From Nautilus pompilius (lineage: Eukaryota > Mollusca > Cephalopoda > Nautilida > Nautilidae): 64,000 bases of DNA. The stretch lies in NCBI GenBank assembly GCA_018389105.1, contig JACATO010000925.1, forward strand, positions 310,001 through 374,000, in the 5' to 3' direction. The first letter of the stretch is position 1, and every line of letters starts with the position of its first letter. Under the pieces are notes generated by a model. The model saw only the letters and a program-made list of their open reading frames with translations, was not told the origin of the DNA and did no database searches. This document shows, in pieces, positions 1-64,000 of the stretch. Made by a program: the position numbers and the translations under genes.

Positions 1-24791
<24,791 letters not shown>

Positions 24792-24890
24792 TTATAACAA
24801 AGGCGAGGAAGGAGAAGAAACCACAGTTTCGGAGCTATGGCGGGCTGTGTGTGATGTAGGTGTATGTCTGCAGGCGATATTCTCCGTGCG

Positions 24891-24908
24891 ATTCCCCTTA
24901 AGGGGAAT
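24891..24908. repeat. Perfect 18-bp palindrome upstream of MED12
   Basis: ATTCCCCTTAAGGGGAAT reads the same on both strands. It lies 300 bp upstream of the MED12 start codon. Such a site could bind a dimeric factor or form a small cruciform; nothing in the sequence shows which. Confidence 0.7.
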
Positions 24909-25111
24909 GTAAACTCTATTCTAACACATGAATTGTTTGCTTTGTTTGTTTGTTTGTTTTTTTCAAGCTACGAACAACAAAAAAAATAGAAAATATAGAT
25001 ATGTCAGGAGGAGTTGTCTTCCCTTAGGTTTTTGTGTCAGTAAACAAAAGGTGTATTGTGTATATATCCCCTCGCAGAGGCTGTAAAGAATTCCCCTTTA
25101 ACTTCGAAGGA

Positions 25112-25225
25112 GATACAATCGGATACGTACACACAAAAATACACACACACACCACACATACATACATACAATGAATATATACGTACACACAAAAATACAC
25201 ACACACACACACATACATATGCACC
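25112..25225. repeat. (CA)n-rich microsatellite, duplicated block
   Basis: CA repeats interrupted by CATACATACA. The block beginning TACGTACACACAAAAATACA occurs twice about 57 bp apart, indicating slippage or a small duplication in the MED12-PSMD1 gap. Confidence 0.85.
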
Positions 25226-25629
25226 AAAAAAATATATAGACCTATCGTAACTTTAGAAATTTTTATACGTATTCAAATAAAGTTTATATTTCCATAAGGG
25301 AAAATCACACCAAAATTAGATCTTTTATTATATATAAAATATGTATGGTAGCGTGGGAGGAGAGGGCAAGGGCAAAGTCAGTAACTGAACTATTCTATCT
25401 GGATAAATGTATTTTCAGGAGAAATCAAACATAACCTGACACTGTGTTTTATCTAAAATTAAAACACTACAGACAAACATTACATTGTAAAACATAATAC
25501 TATTTATTGCTAGATATCAGCATCATAAAAATGGCAGTAGAATCATTTCTACAACAACTACAATTTATTTACAATTAAAAGAATAGGTTTGTAGATAATA
25601 AATATACCGATATCTAACTTACTTTATTT

Positions 25630-27335
25630 ACTTTCTACTGCTGCTTTCTGATAAATATATCAAATTATGGAGCAGATGACTGGACTGTGGCAACTTTGAG
25701 TATTGAGTTCAAGTGTGTGTCAGTAATTTGAGAATGTAGTCTTGACTTGTTAATGTTTATTACAGAAAAGATTTGTTCACAGACATATTGTTGTCCCAAA
25801 CATGGACAGAATTTTTTAAGTAAAAGACTTTAACATTGGGATAATCGGGTCCTAGATATGGATAAAATGTGCCAATATCACTATTGAAAAGCTTATTCTT
25901 TTCACACTGCAGATCGATCATTTCCATCTGAAGCTCCTCAGAGACCCTGTGAACATGACAGAAAATGGGGTTCTGAAAAATTGAAAAGTTTTTCTCGAGG
26001 CTTTTAAAGTCAAAAACCTTTCTTGGAATTCATTTTTGCTGCTTTACTTTTCTGTGAAGGCATCACAATGTGACTCAGTCATGTCATGGTAGTGTTTTTA
26101 AGGTTGGAAAGTGGGCCAGATTAGTTTCTGAAAGTTGCTTTTCCATAAGCTGAAGCTTAATTTCAAAGGAACGAATGCAGTCATAAAGTTCTGTCACCAA
26201 ATTGTTAGCCCTGTATTTTTTTGTTAAGACAATTCAGGTGTTCTGTAAAATCCACCATAAAGGCAAGATCTTGAAGCCATTCATTATCCTGTAATTCAGG
26301 TAAAGCTTCCCTTTCTGATCTATAAACAACTATCTCATCGAGCAATTCTCAGAACCATTTCAGTACAGTTCCCCGACTTAGCCAGCGAACATCGGTGTGA
26401 TATGGCAACCCACAAGAGTTCTCACTTTCCTCCAGAAGGCAATTAAACTAAGGCCTTATGCTTGTATATAAAATTTGTTTTTGTAGCCACATCCATACCA
26501 TTATCCATCTTCAGTCATTACACCCAGTGCTTCTTGGTGCAAAAGGCAATGCGATATATAACACTGATGGCTTGGATTCACAGATAGCAGTTTTCTTTTA
26601 ACTTTGTGGCACTCCAGCTTTTCTACCCACCCTTTGTGGTGCTCCGTCTGTAGCCAGACTCACAGCTTGTGCCCAGTCTGCACCTACTTTTTTCAGAGCT
26701 TCCACCAAACTGTTTAAGATGTCATCAACAGTCGTCGTGTCTTCCATCAGAACCATTTCCACAAACTCTTCTGTTATGTGCATACTTGTATCAACACCTC
26801 GAATGAAAATTGTGAGCTGTGCCACATCGGTTATATGCATACTTTCATCAATTGCAACAAAGAACTTGACTTTGTTCTTCAGTTGACTGTTGAGGTTCTC
26901 TGATAAATCAGTGATTCTCTCTCTGACTGAAAGGCTTATGTTTGCAAAAGCTTGGCATTTATCCAGTCATATGACATCTGCAGTCATCAGCATGCATTTT
27001 TTCAAAAAGTTCCCTTCCGGAAAGGGCTTCAATGACAGCTATTTCACGAGCAATCATATAATTTGCATGAGCATATTTAAATACTGACTGCTGCTTTTTC
27101 AACAACTTTTCTAATTCAACAACTTTGTCCTCGTGTAACTTCCCGGTATAGTTAATATACTTCACAGCATCATTGGTATTATAATGTCTCCGAACATTGC
27201 ACACTGGCAACAGCAACCTGTTGTGTGCAAATCAAGCAGGTTGGCATTCCATTCACTTCCACAGAGAAATACAAATTTCTCCACTTTTCTTGAATCACAA
27301 GACATTTTTTTGTCTCTTTTCATTTTCTTTATAAC
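25630..27335 (-). mobile_element. hAT transposase relic of the GTF2IRD2/ZBED5 type between MED12 and PSMD1
   Basis: Minus-strand pieces recall hAT transposases of the group domesticated as GTF2IRD2. Near 27.3-26.95 kb are a Cys-containing N-terminal region, NTNDAVKYINYTGKLHEDK and SGRELFEKMHADDCRCHMTG. KFFVAIDESMHITDVAQL (the DES block with a catalytic Asp) lies near 26.85 kb. WAQAVSLATDGAPQRVGRK (second Asp region) lies near 26.6-26.7 kb. QNPIFCHVHRVSEELQ and VWDNNMSVNKSFL, near the C-terminus, lie at 25.75-25.95 kb. Multiple stops and shifts make it inactive. Terminal repeats were not found. Confidence 0.8.
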
Positions 27336-28700
27336 ATAAAATATGGGTCCTTATTATTGAGTTAAAAAATATCCTTCAATTAAAAATATTTAGCATCACT
27401 TGATATGTATTCCAAATGCGTGGCAGTGGATAACTGATACCATTCCCTTCTAAAGTATAGTGGTCAATGAGTATGATTTCTCTTTGACACTTTCTCTGTT
27501 TGCTGTCATCAACTAGGAACTTGAGACTATAAGGTCAAATTCCTCTGGATATTCTACTCTCATTACAGTTTGAAAATTGGATTCAGTTGATAGCTTGATG
27601 AGTCTTCAGATCTTGTTTTCATTGGATAAAATGTGGTGTGGGGCCCACCAATCAAGAATGTGATACTTAGTTTCAGGCAGTGGGAGCGAAACCAATTTCA
27701 ACTTACAAAAAGTTTGATTTTATATAGTGTGGGTCGATTTAGTTCTCTATACAATGACTAAATTTTACCATACTGGGCTTTACCTGTGAAGATTTATCTT
27801 ATTGCGCTTTTAATTGAATACAATAATTGTATTTCCTTGAAACATTAGTCCTTTGTTCTCTTTATTTGGTTGTAGTTTGTGTGTGGGTCAGTCAACCTGT
27901 TTGTCTCTCCACGATCGGTCTTCCGTACGCCAGATCTTCTACCGTTAACATTGGCTGGTACTATGAAGGATGAGACCTCAGTGGGGGCGCTGGAAATGCG
28001 TGTATTACGACGTGTCTGCTATTGTCTTTAGGGGATGCAGTCGCTGTCAGCTTCTCCGCGGACCGTATGTCTGACTCCCCTTGTCTACAGCCGCCATATT
28101 GACCAGGTCCATGTTTACATATATTTACTGGGCTGGAGACTTACGTTTGTTTGCCCCCCCAATCTACTGACAGATTTCAGAGTTTTGCAGTAATCAGGGG
28201 GCTGGCTTTAATTCTACACCTGTAATGGAGACGAGTATTTAGCCACAGGGTTGCTTTTTTAAAAAATACAAACAACAAACAACCATTTCCTTCGCAAGTA
28301 GACCCAACCCCATGTCTGGCTTCCAAGAACGCGAAACCGATACCGAATTCTGTTGACGAATGCAAACTACTTATTTATTTATTTATTATTTGAGAAAAAT
28401 AAAATTTTGCTGCCGCCACCAGAACTGAAAATAGACCCAAGAACAAATTCCACGGTCCGTTTGGCGCCTCGCAATACGATTCTCCAAGGACACCGTGATG
28501 TCGTCTGGAGGTTGGACCACGCGCCACGAGAGCCCAGGCAGCCGATCTGACCAGACGAGCCTAGTTCCTGCACACACACGCACATGCACGCACACTGACG
28601 CTCAAAAGTAAGAAAACGATCAAACAGAATAATCTTGCCCAATGTAGAAAGCTTGGAAAATTACATTCGATCCGTTTCCAGGGTTTTCGTAGATTTTACT
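27336..28700. other. Intergenic region between the hAT relic and the GA tract
   Basis: 27.34-27.88 kb is plain AT-rich sequence. 27.9-28.15 kb is richer in CpG and contains CAGCCGCCATATTG, a YY1-like core on the minus strand, unlike the surroundings. 28.4-28.6 kb is also moderately GC-rich and ends in a CA/CG-alternating stretch (CACACACGCACATGCACGCACA). No open frame of known type. Confidence 0.5.
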
Positions 28701-28797
28701 TTGGGGGGGGGAGGGTGGAAGAGTCTGTGAAGCCAGTTATTGGGCCAGCAACCTCCATTTCGCCCAATCTCTGTACTCTGTGGAGAGGAGGGGGACA

Positions 28798-29006
28798 GAG
28801 GGACAGAGAGAGAGAGAGAGAGGGAGAGAGAGAGATATGGAGGAAAACAGAGAGAGAGATGAGGGCGAGCGAGAGAGAGAGAGACGAGAGAGAGAGAGAT
28901 GAGATGGCGAGAGAGAAAGGCGAGACGAGAGAGACGAGAGAGGAGAGAGAGAGGGAGATAGAGGACAAAGAGAGAGATGAGAGAAGAGAGACGAGCGAGG
29001 AGAGAG

Positions 29007-29037
<31 letters not shown>

Positions 29038-29117
29038 TGAGAGAGACGGGAGAGATATGGAGCCCACAGAGAGTGATGGAGAGCGAGAGAGAGAGAGGAT
29101 ATGGAGACACAGAGAGA

Positions 29118-29160
<43 letters not shown>
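28798..29160. repeat. (GA)n-rich tract, about 360 bp
   Basis: Almost pure purine on the plus strand: GA repeats mixed with GACGAGAG, GATGAGAG and GATATGGA units, ending in an uninterrupted GA run of about 40 bases at 29119-29160. Long open frames through it (for example 28715-29596) are products of the repeat, not genes. In animals GA tracts near promoters can bind GAGA-type factors; here that is only possible. Confidence 0.92.
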
Positions 29161-29164
<4 letters not shown>

Positions 29165-29542
29165 TGGCCAAGCATTTGTTTTCTCTGTATGTCCCTTGTC
29201 TGTTGGGATTGTCGTTCGTTAAAAAAGAAAAACAAACAGAAAGAAAGAAAAAGATTTATTTCGCGAAAATTTATTCCAAGTTTTTGCGTCAAACCACCGC
29301 CCCCCCATCCTCCGTTTACTTGTTTGAGAGTAAAGAGACGGCCCAGCCTGAGTTGTCAGATGGGTCGGACTGGGATAGAATCAGGGTTGAGCAGTTCTGT
29401 TAGAAAGCAAGCGAAAAAAAAAAAAAAAAAAAAAAAAAGCCAACGGGAAACAGGCGAAAATCAGCGCAGGTCTTCATTTGGGGAAGTAAACAATTTAAAG
29501 ATGTATATTTATTGTATTAGTTTTTTTTTTAAGAAAGAAAGG

Positions 29543-29709
29543 GGGTATAAACAAATGTGTTTTCTCCCTCAGAAGTTGCTGACTCTACTCGAGTGAGAGC
29601 GAGGTTGGACCGCCATCCTTGGATCGTCGTTCGTGCCGCCGCCGCCACCCCCCACGCGGAGGAGATTCGTTGTCGTCGGACCGGGAGCCCTGAAAAAGGA
29701 GAAGCAAAA
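29543..29709 (+). promoter_or_regulatory. PSMD1 promoter/5' UTR region with a TATA-like box
   Basis: GGGTATAAAC at 29543-29552 is a TATA-like box about 160 bp upstream of the ATG. 25-35 bp further are CTCAGAAG (a possible initiator) and TTGCTGACTC, nine bases matching the left side of a Maf/CNC recognition element. CCGCCATCCTTGG at 29610-29622 is a reverse YY1-like core, followed by a GCC-rich stretch. Promoter function is inferred from motif order and distance. Confidence 0.4.

Positions 29710-64000
<34,291 letters not shown>

Noticed and set aside
28715..29596. 293-codon open frame on the plus strand and matching long frames on the minus strand
   Set aside because: They translate the GA-rich tract into Arg/Glu and Ser/Leu repeats on all frames; a product of the simple repeat.

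Overview
This is a window of animal nuclear DNA. It is AT-rich, with spliced genes, GT-AG introns of about 0.15-5 kb, microsatellites and many decayed transposons. It carries the 5' parts of two conserved eukaryotic genes arranged head to head. MED12 (Mediator kinase-module subunit) runs leftward from a start codon at 24590 and leaves the window at position 1. PSMD1/Rpn2 (largest subunit of the 26S proteasome base) runs rightward from 29710 and leaves at 64000. Proteins and introns look like those of a bilaterian invertebrate. The transposon mix (mariner, Tc1, Tigger/pogo, GTF2IRD2-type hAT, CR1-like and a second LINE) would suit a mollusc or other lophotrochozoan, but the species cannot be fixed from the sequence alone.

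Layout. Positions 1-24590 hold 25 MED12 exons (about 1,209 residues; the 3' half lies outside). Every exon junction keeps phase. Introns hold a Tc1 relic (20.3-21.2 kb), a Tigger/pogo relic (13.3-14.7 kb), a complete but dead mariner (10356-11635), a tRNA-like SINE remnant (9.1 kb), a 112-bp tandem duplication (7.6 kb) and a 133-bp tandem duplication that copies the 3' half of exon 22 with its splice donor. Positions 24591-29709 are the intergenic gap: a GC-rich MED12 promoter side, a hAT relic (25.6-27.3 kb), a separate CpG/YY1-like patch near 28.0 kb, a 360-bp GA-rich tract and the PSMD1 promoter side. From 29710 on, 18 PSMD1 exons encode about 520 residues, up to the early proteasome/cyclosome repeats. 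Its introns hold a 56-bp minisatellite, an unidentified decayed coding region (31.6-33.4 kb), two SINE-like remnants, a Tigger-type MITE, a Tc1 relic, a Tigger1-like relic, two LINE relics, a second dead mariner and a 1.08-kb segment bounded by 61-bp inverted repeats.

The two genes act in separate processes: transcription control through Mediator/CDK8, and protein degradation. Their divergent layout with about 5 kb between start codons means each probably has its own promoter. I found no wholly new system. The observations most worth following are the in-frame duplicated part-exon in MED12 intron 22, a one-base frameshift in PSMD1 exon 5, the 61-bp inverted-repeat segment, and the shared Asp-to-Asn change in the catalytic motif of both mariner copies.
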